A DNA stretch of 64,000 bases, from the NCBI RefSeq assembly GCF_019285735.1, contig NZ_CP079107.1:558001-622000 (forward strand). Reading direction: 5' to 3'. Made by a program: the position numbers and the translations under genes. Numbering within the stretch: position 1 is the first letter of the stretch; the number at the start of each line of letters is the position of its first letter. Below are positions 8,123 to 16,949 of this stretch, piece by piece. Source of the DNA: Paeniglutamicibacter sp. Y32M11 (GTDB lineage Bacteria; Actinomycetota; Actinomycetes; Actinomycetales; Micrococcaceae). Under the pieces are notes generated by a model. That model was not told where the DNA came from, did not search any database, and saw only the letters and a program-made list of their open reading frames with translations.

Positions 8123-10443
8123 TGCACCGCCCAGCCCCAACTCAGGACATCAATGAAGATGATCTGAAAGTCACGGAACCCAAACGTAGCGCCGCCGGCG
8201 TGAAAGCGGTCATGGTGTCCTTAGAACGAGGATTCGCCGCAGCGGGTGTTAGCCGAACCGTGCGTTCAATGCTGCGTATTAACCAGCGCGGTGGCTTCGA
8301 TTGCCCCGGTTGCGCCTGGCCCGAATCCATCACCGGCGCGCGCAAGCCCGCGGAGTTCTGCGAGAACGGTGCCAAGGCCATCGCCGAGGAAGCCAGTGCG
8401 CGTACCGTGACCCCCGAATGGTGGGCCAAACACCCGATCAGCGTGCTGCGTGAAAAGACCGAGTATTGGCTTGGTTCCCAGGGGCGGATCACCGAGCCCA
8501 TGATCATCCGCGAGGGTGAGAGTCACTACACGCCCATCACCTGGGCTCAGGCCTTTGCCACCATTGCCGAACACACCAATGCCACCACCCCGGATAAGTG
8601 CGTGTTCTATACCTCTGGCCGCACGGCAAACGAAACAGCCTTTATGTACCAGCTGTTGGCTCGCTCGGTGGGCACCAACAACCTGCCGGACTGCTCAAAT
8701 ATGTGCCACGAATCTTCTGGCTCTGCGTTGAACCCCACCATTGGTATCGGTAAGGGCACCGTTTCCCTTGAGGACTTCGAGCACGCCGAACTGATCTTTG
8801 TTATTGGTCAGAACCCCGGAACCAACCACCCGCGGATGCTCTCGGCGTTAGCCGACGCGCGCAAGCGCGGAGCCCACATCGTCGCGGTTAACCCGTTGCC
8901 GGAGGCCGGATTCTTCGGATTCAAGGATCCCCAGACCGTCGGTGGCATGCTTGGGCACCACGACGACATTAGTGATCACTTCCTGCAGATCAAGGTCGGT
9001 GGGGACCTGGCACTCTTCCAAGCCTTTGGACACCTGATCTTCGAGGCCGAGAACAACAACCCCGGCACGGTGATTGACGTGGCGTTCATCGATTCGATGA
9101 CCGACGGTTACGCGGCCTACAAGGAGGCACGCTCCACACTCGATTGGGAAGCCACCGAGGAAGCCACCGGATTGACTCGCGCCGAGATCACCACCGTGGC
9201 CAACCTGCTGATCAAGTCCAAGGCGTCCATCTTCTGCTGGGCGCTGGGACTGACCCAGCAGCCGCACTCGGTGCCGACGCTGAAGGAAATTATCAACCTG
9301 CTGCTCGTGCAGGGAAACTTCGGCAAGCCGGGCGCCGGTGCCTGCCCGGTCCGTGGCCACTCCAATGTCCAGGGGGATCGGACCATGGGGATCTGGGAGA
9401 AGCCAGGGGAAGCATTGTTGGCTTCCCTCGATGCGGAGTTCAACATCACCTCCCCACGCGCTCACGGGTATGACTCCACCGATGCGCTTGATGCCTTCGA
9501 ACAGGACACCGTTGACGTATTTGTCTCCATGGGCGGAAACTTTGCTCTGGCTAACTCGGAGACCGAGATCCTGGAAGCCGGTATGCAGCGTGCCAAGCTG
9601 ACGGTACACATTTCCACCAAGCCCAACCGTTCCCACGTGGTTCACGGTCGTACCTCGCTCATCCTGCCTACTCTGGGACGAACCGACCGAGACGATAAGC
9701 ACCCCGGTGGTGCCCAGTTCCTCTCGGTGGAGGACTCCATGTCGGTGGTCCACTCCACCCAGGGGCGGCTCACGCCGGTGTCCGAACATCTCTTGGCCGA
9801 ACCGGTGATCGTTGGCCGCATGGCACAGGCGATCCTCGGTGACGAGCACCCGGTGGATTGGAAATCCATGACCGAGGACTACGACGTCATCCGTGATCAC
9901 ATCTCTCGGGTACTACCGGGCTTTGAGGACTTCAACAAGCGGGTACGCGGACGCAACGGTTTTGTTCTGCCCAACCCGCCACGCGACACCCGTTCCTTCG
10001 CCACCGACATCGGCAAGGGGCGATTTACCGTCTCGCCCTTCGAGGCGCTCTCGGCTCCCGCCGGTCACTTGATCTTGCAGACCATGCGGTCCCATGACCA
10101 GTACAACACCACGTTCTACGGACTGGATGATCGGTACCGCGGCATCAAGAACGGGCGACGGGTCATCCTGATCAACCCAGATGACCTAAATGAACTGGGA
10201 CTCGAAGACAAGGCTCTGGTCGATGTGATCTCCACCTTTGGCGGTACCGAACGCCGCGCGAACCGTTTCCGGTTGGTCTCATACCCGACGGCCAAGGGTT
10301 GCGCCGCGGCGTACTACCCCGAGGCCAATGCGCTGGTGCACCGGGATCTGGTGGCCCGAGAGTCCAACACCCCCGGGTTCAAGGCCATGACGGTGCGCTT
10401 TGTACCGCACGAATTGGCTCCGGGTCCGACGCTGGACAGTTAG
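8122..10443 (+). CDS. FdhF/YdeP-family molybdopterin oxidoreductase (formate dehydrogenase-like alpha subunit)
   Basis: A 773-residue bis-MGD enzyme. The N-terminus has DCPGCAWPES and FCENGAKA, as in the YdeP branch, in place of the full CxxCxxxC...C ferredoxin-like motif of classical FdhF. SNMCHESSG carries a cysteine where FdhF has selenocysteine. FVIGQNPGTNHPRM and GACPVRGHSNVQGDRTMG are cofactor-binding stretches. It is translationally coupled to fdhD, which supports formate as substrate, but this family is often biochemically undefined. No separate beta or gamma subunit genes follow, so its electron acceptor is unclear. Confidence 0.85.
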   Translation: MHRPAPTQDINEDDLKVTEPKRSAAGVKAVMVSLERGFAAAGVSRTVRSMLRINQRGGFDCPGCAWPESITGARKPAEFCENGAKAIAEEASARTVTPEWWAKHPISVLREKTEYWLGSQGRITEPMIIREGESHYTPITWAQAFATIAEHTNATTPDKCVFYTSGRTANETAFMYQLLARSVGTNNLPDCSNMCHESSGSALNPTIGIGKGTVSLEDFEHAELIFVIGQNPGTNHPRMLSALADARKRGAHIVAVNPLPEAGFFGFKDPQTVGGMLGHHDDISDHFLQIKVGGDLALFQAFGHLIFEAENNNPGTVIDVAFIDSMTDGYAAYKEARSTLDWEATEEATGLTRAEITTVANLLIKSKASIFCWALGLTQQPHSVPTLKEIINLLLVQGNFGKPGAGACPVRGHSNVQGDRTMGIWEKPGEALLASLDAEFNITSPRAHGYDSTDALDAFEQDTVDVFVSMGGNFALANSETEILEAGMQRAKLTVHISTKPNRSHVVHGRTSLILPTLGRTDRDDKHPGGAQFLSVEDSMSVVHSTQGRLTPVSEHLLAEPVIVGRMAQAILGDEHPVDWKSMTEDYDVIRDHISRVLPGFEDFNKRVRGRNGFVLPNPPRDTRSFATDIGKGRFTVSPFEALSAPAGHLILQTMRSHDQYNTTFYGLDDRYRGIKNGRRVILINPDDLNELGLEDKALVDVISTFGGTERRANRFRLVSYPTAKGCAAAYYPEANALVHRDLVARESNTPGFKAMTVRFVPHELAPGPTLDS

Positions 10444-10599
10444 GGATTCATGACACGGCGGTCGCCGCCGCCCCAAAACCGGTGGCGGTGACCGTAGCGA
10501 GCGCATCTTATGACACTCGCGCGGCGTCGCGATGGCCGGCTAAGGACCGCGGCGTTAGGGTGCAGACCCACCAGATCTCGGGAGCATCGCAGTTCGGGT

Positions 10600-10661
10600 G
10601 GGCCCTGCTGCAGAGCTCGGACTCCTGTCCTGCGGCCTCTGCAGCAGGGCCCGGCGCCTTT
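10600..10661. terminator. Long inverted repeat, probable terminator after the fdh operon
   Basis: GGGCCCTGCTGCAGA (10600-10614) and TCTGCAGCAGGGCCC (10638-10652) are perfect 15-bp inverted arms with a 23-base spacer, followed by GGCGCCTTTT. It lies between the oxidoreductase stop and the next gene. The large loop is unusual for a simple terminator. Confidence 0.55.
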
Positions 10662-10703
10662 TGGTGATGCCAACACAAGGTTCTACCGGCGTAGGCTGGC
10701 CGC

Positions 10704-11219
10704 ATGATCCTTCCCGCGGTTCGTGACCCTCGGCTGGTGAGCGTCCGCCGTGGTGGGACGCTCACCGAAACAGACCACCGTCTTCTAGCCATCTGGGCGG
10801 CCAGGTGTGCCGAACACGTGCTACCGCTATTCGAGCAATCAAATGGCGAGGACAAACGACCTCGTATTGCGATTGAAGCGGCACGGACGTGGGCACGCGG
10901 CCAAGCGAAGACGATGGACACCCGTGCGAGAGGCGGGCACGCAATGGGTGCAGCGCGACCTCTTCGCGGAGCAGCTCGTTTCGCCGCGTACGCAGCCGGT
11001 CAGGCTGCCTGTGTCGCTCACGTAGCTGAACACGATCTTGGTGCCGCTGCCTACGCGATCAAGGCGGTTCAGGCAGCAGCACCCCGGGGCAAAGAAAAGG
11101 AGGCGGGCCAGACTGAGCGCGATTGGCAGCGCAGACACATTCCGGGTGGTCTTTATCGTCTCGTCCTCGAGGACCAAGCCCGCCGCAACGACATCTGTTG
11201 GTCTGTGTTCAGCGACTGA
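10704..11219 (+). CDS. Imm-5-like putative immunity protein
   Basis: A 171-residue helical protein with RIAIEAARTWARGQ, AARFAAYAAGQAACVAHVAEHDLGAAAYAIKAV and a Trp-rich end, the pattern of the Imm-5-like family predicted as antidotes to polymorphic or contact-dependent toxins. No signal peptide or membrane segment is seen. It is monocistronic, after the inverted repeat at 10600-10652 and before a 600-base gap; no toxin gene lies nearby in the window. The name therefore rests on family resemblance only, and the protein may have been recruited for another purpose. Confidence 0.65.
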   Translation: MILPAVRDPRLVSVRRGGTLTETDHRLLAIWAARCAEHVLPLFEQSNGEDKRPRIAIEAARTWARGQAKTMDTRARGGHAMGAARPLRGAARFAAYAAGQAACVAHVAEHDLGAAAYAIKAVQAAAPRGKEKEAGQTERDWQRRHIPGGLYRLVLEDQARRNDICWSVFSD

Positions 11220-11825
11220 AACTTCGCCCAATCACTTTGCCCGGTATCGGGTTGCCTTCCCTATGCGGACGTCACGGCGAAGTACGGAAGGGTGTGGACA
11301 CCGCTGCTGTCGAGTATTGCATTTGATCCGTGCGCGGAAACCGCCTTTTGCCGGTCGCTTTGTCCCGACCTCGCAAGGGCCAACGAAAGGCCGCGGGACA
11401 TGAAGAGAAGTATCTCCTCAGACATCCCGGACCCAGAAAACGATTTTGCCTAACTGGACCGTCGTAGCGTGCGCCCGACCGCCTCACCTCGGATTGCTGA
11501 CTGAACCACGCCCATGGCAGGCGGCATGGTCGTTTCGAGGAAAGTCACAACCTCTGGTTTAGACGACGAGGCCAGATACGGCTACTCGGCCACTTGGCGT
11601 TTGGGATATCGCGGAAAATATGCGGCCAAGCACCCGGCTGTCGCCCAAAAAAGTCATTGCTGGATAGCCGACGTGACTAACTCCGGCTGAGAAAAACCAC
11701 CAACATCACAGTGCTCCTGCGCGAGGGACGGGAAGAATTTATCGCCGCAATCCGTTATGAGGTTGGCGGGGTAGAACTGACCGCAAGACTATGATCATTA
11801 CTTCCGGTGCCGGAGGATTCACTTC
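11220..11825. other. Gene-poor gap with a MoeA-like peptide echo
   Basis: No convincing gene is seen in about 600 bases. Reading frames here lack ribosome sites and recognisable domains. Near the end (about 11739-11793) the + strand reads EEFIAAIRYEVGGVEL before a stop, and just after it IITSGAGGF. Both resemble the MoeA stretch IITTGGTGFSERDFVRAAVR-EVGGAEV encoded at about 6679-6756, but in swapped order. This may be a relic of a broken cofactor gene or coincidence. The last bases hold GGAGG (11812-11816) for the ABC gene. Confidence 0.4.
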
Positions 11826-13724
11826 GTGGCGCTGCACAACAAGTTAGCTGGATGGCGAGTACACCTCATGAGTATGGAAAACGTAGCCTGGCATTCGTTA
11901 TGGCGAATGACCGGCGACAATAAGGGCAAGGCATATGCCGAGACGACCCCGCGGCGAGTTCTCGCCTTCGCCTCCAGTTATAAGAACCGCCTGTTGGTTT
12001 TTGTGCTTTTCTCGGTATTCTCCGCAGTTCTTGCCGTGATCACCCCGGTGCTCGCTGGCCGCGTGGTAGATGCCATCGTCGCCAACAGTGGTGTGCGGGC
12101 GGTGGTAAATCTGGCGGTCATCATTGCCATCGTTGCCGTTCTGGACGTTGGGGTTTCCCTGGTGGTGCGCTGGTATTCATCGCGGTTGGGTGAAGGAATT
12201 ATCTTTGATTTGCGCACGGCAGTCTTCGACCACGTGCAGAAAATGCCCGTAGCATTTTTCACTCGCACCCGGACCGGTGCGCTGGTTAGTCGGCTGAACA
12301 ACGATGTCATCGGTGCCCAAGCAGCATTCGCCGGAACGCTTTCTGGCTTGGTATCCAATACGGTGGCGCTGGTGCTCACCGCCGGCGTCATGTTCTCCAC
12401 CTCGTGGCAGGTCACAGTGCTGGCGCTGATTTTATTGCCCGTTTTCCTCTTTCCGGCACGCAGGTTTGGCAAGTCGCTTGCCATGCTTCGCAAGGAATCC
12501 GCTGACCTTAACGCCTCGATGGGCACCCAAATGACCGAGCGATTTTCCGCGCCCGGTGCCACCCTGATCAAGCTCTTTGGGCGCCCCGCAGACGAATCGA
12601 TGCAATTCGGGCTCCGTGCAGGACGAGTCCGAGACATTGGGGTGAAGATGGCGATGCGGCAGTTCTTCTTCGTCTCAATGCTCACGTTAGTTGCCGCGTT
12701 GGCCCTAGCCTTGGTCTACGGACTCGGTGGGGTATTTGCGATGCGTGGGGAATTGGCGGCCGGTGACGTCGTGGTATTGGCCATGCTGCTGACCCGGCTC
12801 TACGCCCCGCTAACCGCTCTGGCCAACGCTCGAGTGGAAATCACCAGTGCGTTGGTCAGCTTTGACCGCGTCTTTGAGATCCTCGATCTGAAACCGCTGA
12901 TCACCGACGCTCCTGATGCCCGAGTATTAGACGCGGGACCGGTGGCCGTGAAGTTCAATAACGTCTCCTTCGCCTACCCCAGTGCGGAAAAGGTGTCACT
13001 TGCCTCGCTTGAAGATGTCTCCGTACTCGACACTCGTGGTGGGGAAACGGTGCTTCACGGTATCGACTTTGAGATTCCTGCCGGCTCGACGGTGGCGCTG
13101 GTCGGATCATCCGGAGCCGGTAAGTCAACCATCGCCTCGCTGCTGGCGCGACTATACGACGTTGATTCTGGAAGCGTGGAGCTCGCCGGCGAGGACATTC
13201 GTCATCTCAAACTTGATTCGCTGCGCTCAACTGTTTCCATGGTCACTCAGGATGGGCACCTATTCCACGAGACCATCGGTGCCAACTTACGCCTCGCCCG
13301 GCCCGAGGCCAGCGATGAAGAAATCTGGCAGGCGCTACGTAGGGCCCGACTCGAGCCAACCATTGCCTCGCTGCCAGATGGACTAGACACCGTGGTGGGG
13401 GAGCGGGGCTACCGACTTTCCGGTGGTGAACGCCAGCGCATGACGATCGCTCGGTTGCTGTTGGCCGCTCCTCAAGTGGTGATCCTCGACGAGGCCACCG
13501 CCGCGTTGGATTCGGCTAACGAAGCTGCCGTACAGGCGGCACTCGCCGAGGCTCTGGCCGACCGGACCGCTTTGGTGATTGCCCACCGGCTCTCCACCAT
13601 CCGCTCGGCCGACCTGATCCTGGTGATCGAGGACGGACGCGTTGCCGAACGTGGAACCCACTCCGAGTTGATGGCGGTCCGTGGGCGCTACGCAGAACTG
13701 CACGATACGCAGTTCGCCCAGTAG
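11826..13724 (+). CDS. ABC transporter, fused permease and ATPase (exporter type)
   Basis: A 632-residue half-transporter. Six membrane helices lie roughly in residues 55-330, followed by the ATPase domain with Walker A GSSGAGKST (about 426-434), Q-loop SMVTQDGHLF, signature LSGGERQRM, Walker B VVILDEATA and the H-loop IAHRLST. It should work as a dimer exporting lipids, drugs or peptides; the substrate cannot be read from sequence. The GTG at 11826 has GGAGG 9 bases upstream. An internal ATG at 11868 (MSMENVAW) is an alternative start and resembles how I remember related proteins beginning. Convergent with the NUDIX gene. Confidence 0.9.
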   Translation: MALHNKLAGWRVHLMSMENVAWHSLWRMTGDNKGKAYAETTPRRVLAFASSYKNRLLVFVLFSVFSAVLAVITPVLAGRVVDAIVANSGVRAVVNLAVIIAIVAVLDVGVSLVVRWYSSRLGEGIIFDLRTAVFDHVQKMPVAFFTRTRTGALVSRLNNDVIGAQAAFAGTLSGLVSNTVALVLTAGVMFSTSWQVTVLALILLPVFLFPARRFGKSLAMLRKESADLNASMGTQMTERFSAPGATLIKLFGRPADESMQFGLRAGRVRDIGVKMAMRQFFFVSMLTLVAALALALVYGLGGVFAMRGELAAGDVVVLAMLLTRLYAPLTALANARVEITSALVSFDRVFEILDLKPLITDAPDARVLDAGPVAVKFNNVSFAYPSAEKVSLASLEDVSVLDTRGGETVLHGIDFEIPAGSTVALVGSSGAGKSTIASLLARLYDVDSGSVELAGEDIRHLKLDSLRSTVSMVTQDGHLFHETIGANLRLARPEASDEEIWQALRRARLEPTIASLPDGLDTVVGERGYRLSGGERQRMTIARLLLAAPQVVILDEATAALDSANEAAVQAALAEALADRTALVIAHRLSTIRSADLILVIEDGRVAERGTHSELMAVRGRYAELHDTQFAQ

Positions 13725-13741
13725 CAAGGCTAACGCTGGGC

Positions 13742-14143
13742 CTATAAGCCGAGTAGGCCCGGCAGCACCTTGAACCGCAGAAGCGGGGCAATGTCCTCCC
13801 GTTCCATAGCCTCGGCGGGGTCTAGCCACATCATGGCTTCGATTTCGGCCTGGATATTTGGTGCAGCCTCGGTGCGCGCAGCAAAGAGGTGGGCATGGAT
13901 GTCGGTGTCCGCCTCATTGGCCGCGGCACCCTTCCAAAGGCCCATCGAAATGACTTCGTCAGGCGCAAAAATTAGGCCAGTTTCTTCCTGAACTTCACGC
14001 AGCACTGCGGACAGCGGGGCTTCTCCGGGCTCCAATTTTCCGCCGGGTTGCATGAACACGCTTGTGCCGCGTTTACGGACAAGGAGGATGCGTCCAGCAG
14101 CGTCTAGAAGTTGTAGGGCAGCGATGGTGAGAATCTTTGGCAC
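13742..14143 (-). CDS. NUDIX hydrolase
   Basis: A 133-residue protein with a complete Nudix box, GGKLEPGEAPLSAVLREVQEETGL in two overlapping parts: GGKLEPGE (about 34-41) and REVQEETG (49-56). These supply the glutamates that bind Mg2+ for cleaving nucleoside diphosphate derivatives. The N-terminal ILLVRKRGTSVFMQPGG resembles the small 8-oxo-dGTP/ADP-ribose type group, but the substrate is not predictable. It ends 17 bases from the ABC gene's stop (convergent) and diverges from the ROK regulator. Confidence 0.9.
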   Translation of the reverse strand: MPKILTIAALQLLDAAGRILLVRKRGTSVFMQPGGKLEPGEAPLSAVLREVQEETGLIFAPDEVISMGLWKGAAANEADTDIHAHLFAARTEAAPNIQAEIEAMMWLDPAEAMEREDIAPLLRFKVLPGLLGL

Positions 14144-14208
14144 AACTTGAGCTTAACAACCGTCATTGCACGGGTGCGAATGATAGCGTGCTGTGTGAAC
14201 AGGCTTTC

Positions 14209-14222
14209 ATAAACGCGTTTAT
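14209..14222. promoter_or_regulatory. Palindromic operator candidate before the ROK regulator
   Basis: ATAAACGCGTTTAT is a perfect 14-bp palindrome in the region between the divergent NUDIX and ROK genes, 134 bases before the ROK start. Its shape suits a ROK- or LacI-type repressor; autoregulation is inferred. Confidence 0.5.
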
Positions 14223-14355
14223 CCAAATAAGAGTTGGATACTGGTAGGTAACTAAACCAGTACGTGATGTGAGATGAACCGCAGTGGTCATTGGGGACAC
14301 TGCGGCTCGGATAAGGCCGTGGGGGATCAAATGTGGATCTACAAATGGAGAATTG

Positions 14356-15585
14356 ATGCAGCGGGGCACCAACTTAGGTCGACTCGGGGATTTTAATCAG
14401 GCGGTCATCTTTGAATCGATCCGTAGGGCAGTAGACGGGGTGAGCCGTGTCGAATTGGCTGGCTCCACCGGTCTCTCCCCACAGACGATCTCAAATGTTG
14501 TTCGACGCCTTCTTGACGAGGGGCTCGTCAGGGAAGACCGTACGATCGTATCCGGCCCAGGCAAGCCGAGAACCGTTCTGGAACTCGAAGCCAGCCGCAT
14601 GGTTGCCGTTGGCATCCATCTGGACCCGGGGGTCATCACCGTGGTGATGCTGAACCTCCGAGGGGAAATCATGCACTCGCGTCGCCTTGATATCCCCGCT
14701 GTGGAAGTTCCGGAAAAGACTATCGAAACCATGGCTCGCACCGTGGACGAGATCATTTCCATGGCCGGTGTGCCGCGCTCCAACGTGTTGGGTGTCGGTG
14801 TTGTCGTTCCTGGTCCGCTGGATCCAGTCCGCGGTGTCATGACCAATCCGCCGCTGCTTGATGGCTGGAAAGACGTTGACATGGTTGAGCCACTGCACCG
14901 CATGCTCAAGCTCGATGTTCTCATTGAGAAGGACACCATTGCCGCCTCCATTGCCGAGCAGTGGAAAAGCAATGAAGCCGAGCGCGACAATTTTGTCACC
15001 ATGTACATCGGTGCCGGAATCGGTGCGGGAATGGTCCTCAATGGTGAAATCCACCGTGGCATTAGCGGCAATGCCGGCGAAGTAGGACACTACTCCACTG
15101 GGGTTGTCGCTCACGACTGCGATATTTGTGGTCGAAATGACTGCCTCCATGCGGCACTTGCTTTCAGCAAGTTCGCACAATTAGCACGCGAGCGTGGACT
15201 GGACCTGACGGTGCCGGATGATGGCTCCGTGGCAGAACGCGCCGCGGGCATCGCAGAGCTTGTCAGGCTGGCGAAGTCCGGCAATGAGGCAGCGGTGGAG
15301 ATCCTCCGCGATCGCATGGGACTTGTCGGCCAGGTGGCCGGTCAGCTCGCCAATACCTTGGACATCGGCCTCATCATTTTCGGTGGACCGTTGTGGGCCG
15401 AGGTAGGAGAACTGTGCCTTGAGGATGTGAGTTCAATCATCAACGAGAGATTCATTTCCAAGAATGTTCATGCCGTAGAGGTCAGGTCGTCGAGCTTGGG
15501 TCACGAAGTCGGCGCCATTGGTGGCGCATGCGTGGTTATGGATGCGAATTTGTCCCCGAAGGCTGCTGCCTTGTTGCTGCGCTAA
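14356..15585 (+). CDS. ROK-family transcriptional regulator
   Basis: A 409-residue sugar-responsive regulator. An N-terminal winged helix (about 15-70, with SRVELAGSTGLSPQTISNVV) is joined to a ROK kinase-fold domain. The second half has IGAGIGAGMVLNGEI and the ROK zinc motif region HDCDICGRNDCLHA (about 252-265). The ATG at 14356 has GGAG 5 bases upstream; in-frame starts at 14284 and 14332 have no ribosome site. No sugar gene is adjacent, so its target is probably elsewhere. A terminator follows directly. Confidence 0.88.
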   Translation: MQRGTNLGRLGDFNQAVIFESIRRAVDGVSRVELAGSTGLSPQTISNVVRRLLDEGLVREDRTIVSGPGKPRTVLELEASRMVAVGIHLDPGVITVVMLNLRGEIMHSRRLDIPAVEVPEKTIETMARTVDEIISMAGVPRSNVLGVGVVVPGPLDPVRGVMTNPPLLDGWKDVDMVEPLHRMLKLDVLIEKDTIAASIAEQWKSNEAERDNFVTMYIGAGIGAGMVLNGEIHRGISGNAGEVGHYSTGVVAHDCDICGRNDCLHAALAFSKFAQLARERGLDLTVPDDGSVAERAAGIAELVRLAKSGNEAAVEILRDRMGLVGQVAGQLANTLDIGLIIFGGPLWAEVGELCLEDVSSIINERFISKNVHAVEVRSSSLGHEVGAIGGACVVMDANLSPKAAALLLR

Positions 15586-15600
15586 TCGGCGCATATTTGC

Positions 15601-15642
15601 GACAATGGGCCGTTCGATGACGCTATCGAACGGCCCATTGTC
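15601..15642. terminator. Strong hairpin terminator after the ROK regulator
   Basis: An 18-bp perfect stem GACAATGGGCCGTTCGAT / ATCGAACGGCCCATTGTC with a 6-base loop, 15 bases after the ROK stop. No long U tract follows, but the stem is long and exact. Confidence 0.75.
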
Positions 15643-16062
15643 ATACCTACTCATGAGTCAGTTGACAAACTTTCTCTAATGGATTTAGATGACCGTTAAG
15701 AGTTGGTAGTAATTAAGCTGCCCACCGTGGTTTGCGTGAAGTCTTGTCTTGACCGCATATGTAGCGCGTGGGGGAACGGCAGGTTGATTGCTGGGGAGCT
15801 AGCTCTTATCGCCGTCGACCGGTGCCGTAGGATGTAATGGGAGTTATCCCACGGTTTCACCGGTCGACGGCACCTTTATTTTAAGGTCGTTTCAGCGCTC
15901 TAAACCCGCCATCGCCGCGGATTTAGCGACGCTTGCGTAGTGGGACAGCAGACGCTTACCTGGGCCAGCCATTTTACTTGCGGCATAGGCCTTATATAGA
16001 TCGGAAAAGTCGATCTAAACAACGAATGACCTGCACGTATGCGCAGGTCATTCTTTTTATTT
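15643..16062. other. Gene-free stretch with two hairpins; candidate small RNA
   Basis: No protein gene is visible in 420 bases. It holds a large stem GCCGTCGACCGGTG / CACCGGTCGACGGC (15811-15824 and 15858-15871) followed by ACCTTTATTTT. A second stretch (15877-16020) can fold locally, for example CGCT..CCGC with GCGG..AGCG near 15896-15929, and ends in a canonical terminator at 16024-16061. This layout fits a small noncoding RNA on the + strand, but I recognise no family. Confidence 0.4.
16024..16061 (+). terminator. Canonical Rho-independent terminator
   Basis: GAATGACCTG / CAGGTCATTC form a 10-bp stem with a 10-base loop, followed by TTTTATTTG. On the + strand no protein gene precedes it. 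On the - strand it lies just after the tRNA and could also end the tRNA transcript. Confidence 0.8.
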
Positions 16063-16063
16063 G

Positions 16064-16137
16064 TGCCCCTGACCGGAATTGAACCGATGGCCTACTCTTT
16101 AGGAGAGAGTCGCTCTATCCAACTGAGCTACAGGGGC
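16064..16137 (-). tRNA. tRNA-Arg (anticodon CCT)
   Basis: The - strand gives a 74-base cloverleaf: acceptor GCCCCTG pairing with CAGGGGC, a D-arm with AGCTCAGTTGGATAGAGC, the anticodon stem ACTCT/AGAGT around loop CTCCTAA (anticodon CCT, reading AGG), and a T-arm with GGTTCAATTCC. No CCA is encoded after the discriminator base A. It reads the rare AGG arginine codon. Confidence 0.95.
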
Positions 16138-16231
16138 TGGCTTCGTCAAAACGATCCGTGTCAATCCTAACGGCATTTTGATGAAGCTTGGTAAATCTCG
16201 AGCAGCGTGCCGCGCGTTATCTGCTTCGCTG

Positions 16232-16876
16232 CTACAGGAGTCCCTTTTTGGAAAGTTCCCACTTTTCACGGAAGGTACGGACGAACGACGCAATGATTAC
16301 GCCGACGAGTATCGCTGCGGTGGCAAAGAATAGAATCCATCGAGTCGTTGTCAGCGTTGAAGCCAAGGACACAGCGGCAGGATCCAATGCGCCGGTGAAC
16401 AGAACATCAATGGCACGGTTCTCCCACAGGTCAACGATGGCGAAGATTACGGGGAAGGCCCAGAGGAACCAGCGAGCGGGACCTCGGTGGGTATTGATGT
16501 TCACGGCCAACATGGTTACGAGGGCAAAAAAGAGCGGAAAGAGCATGCCTGCGGTCTTATGGACGTAGTTCAATTGGCCAATAGCATCGGAATCCATGGC
16601 TTGGCGCAACGCCTCGATATGTTCCACCGTGTAGCCGCCGATCATTTGATCGGGCATGACCAAGCTGTTGGACAGATCGGTCATCTGGGTCAATACCAGC
16701 AGGTGGTAGTACCAAAAGAGGAAGAACACCACGACAACACCTGCCACCAGGATCAAGTTGCCGTTGCCGGCAGCCTTTTCTGGTGAACGTTGCGTCGAGG
16801 CGTTGACCAGCGGAGCGGCCTCGGCTGCGGGGGTGGGACGGTAATACTGCTTCGTTTTCTTCTTTGACTTGGCCAT
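16232..16876 (-). CDS. Hypothetical four-helix membrane protein
   Basis: A 214-residue protein of unrecognised family. A lysine-rich cytoplasmic N-terminus (MAKSKKKTKQYYRP) is followed by about four membrane helices near residues 41-64, 108-127, 136-150 and 179-200, and a basic tail (REKWELSKKGLL). The segment between the first and second helices (65-107) is polar. It lies between tRNA-Arg and pcrA, divergent from pcrA with a 73-base shared promoter region. No catalytic motif was seen. Confidence 0.75.
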   Translation of the reverse strand: MAKSKKKTKQYYRPTPAAEAAPLVNASTQRSPEKAAGNGNLILVAGVVVVFFLFWYYHLLVLTQMTDLSNSLVMPDQMIGGYTVEHIEALRQAMDSDAIGQLNYVHKTAGMLFPLFFALVTMLAVNINTHRGPARWFLWAFPVIFAIVDLWENRAIDVLFTGALDPAAVSLASTLTTTRWILFFATAAILVGVIIASFVRTFREKWELSKKGLL

Positions 16877-16949
16877 GACCCCAATTATGCCGCTTTAGAC
16901 CGGCTGTTCGGCCAACCCGTGGTTCAGCCACCGTAGACTAGGGCCCATC

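Noticed and set aside
8848-9900. 350-codon - strand frame inside the formate dehydrogenase-like gene
   Set aside because: Antisense shadow of a high-GC gene; no known motif and no promoter.
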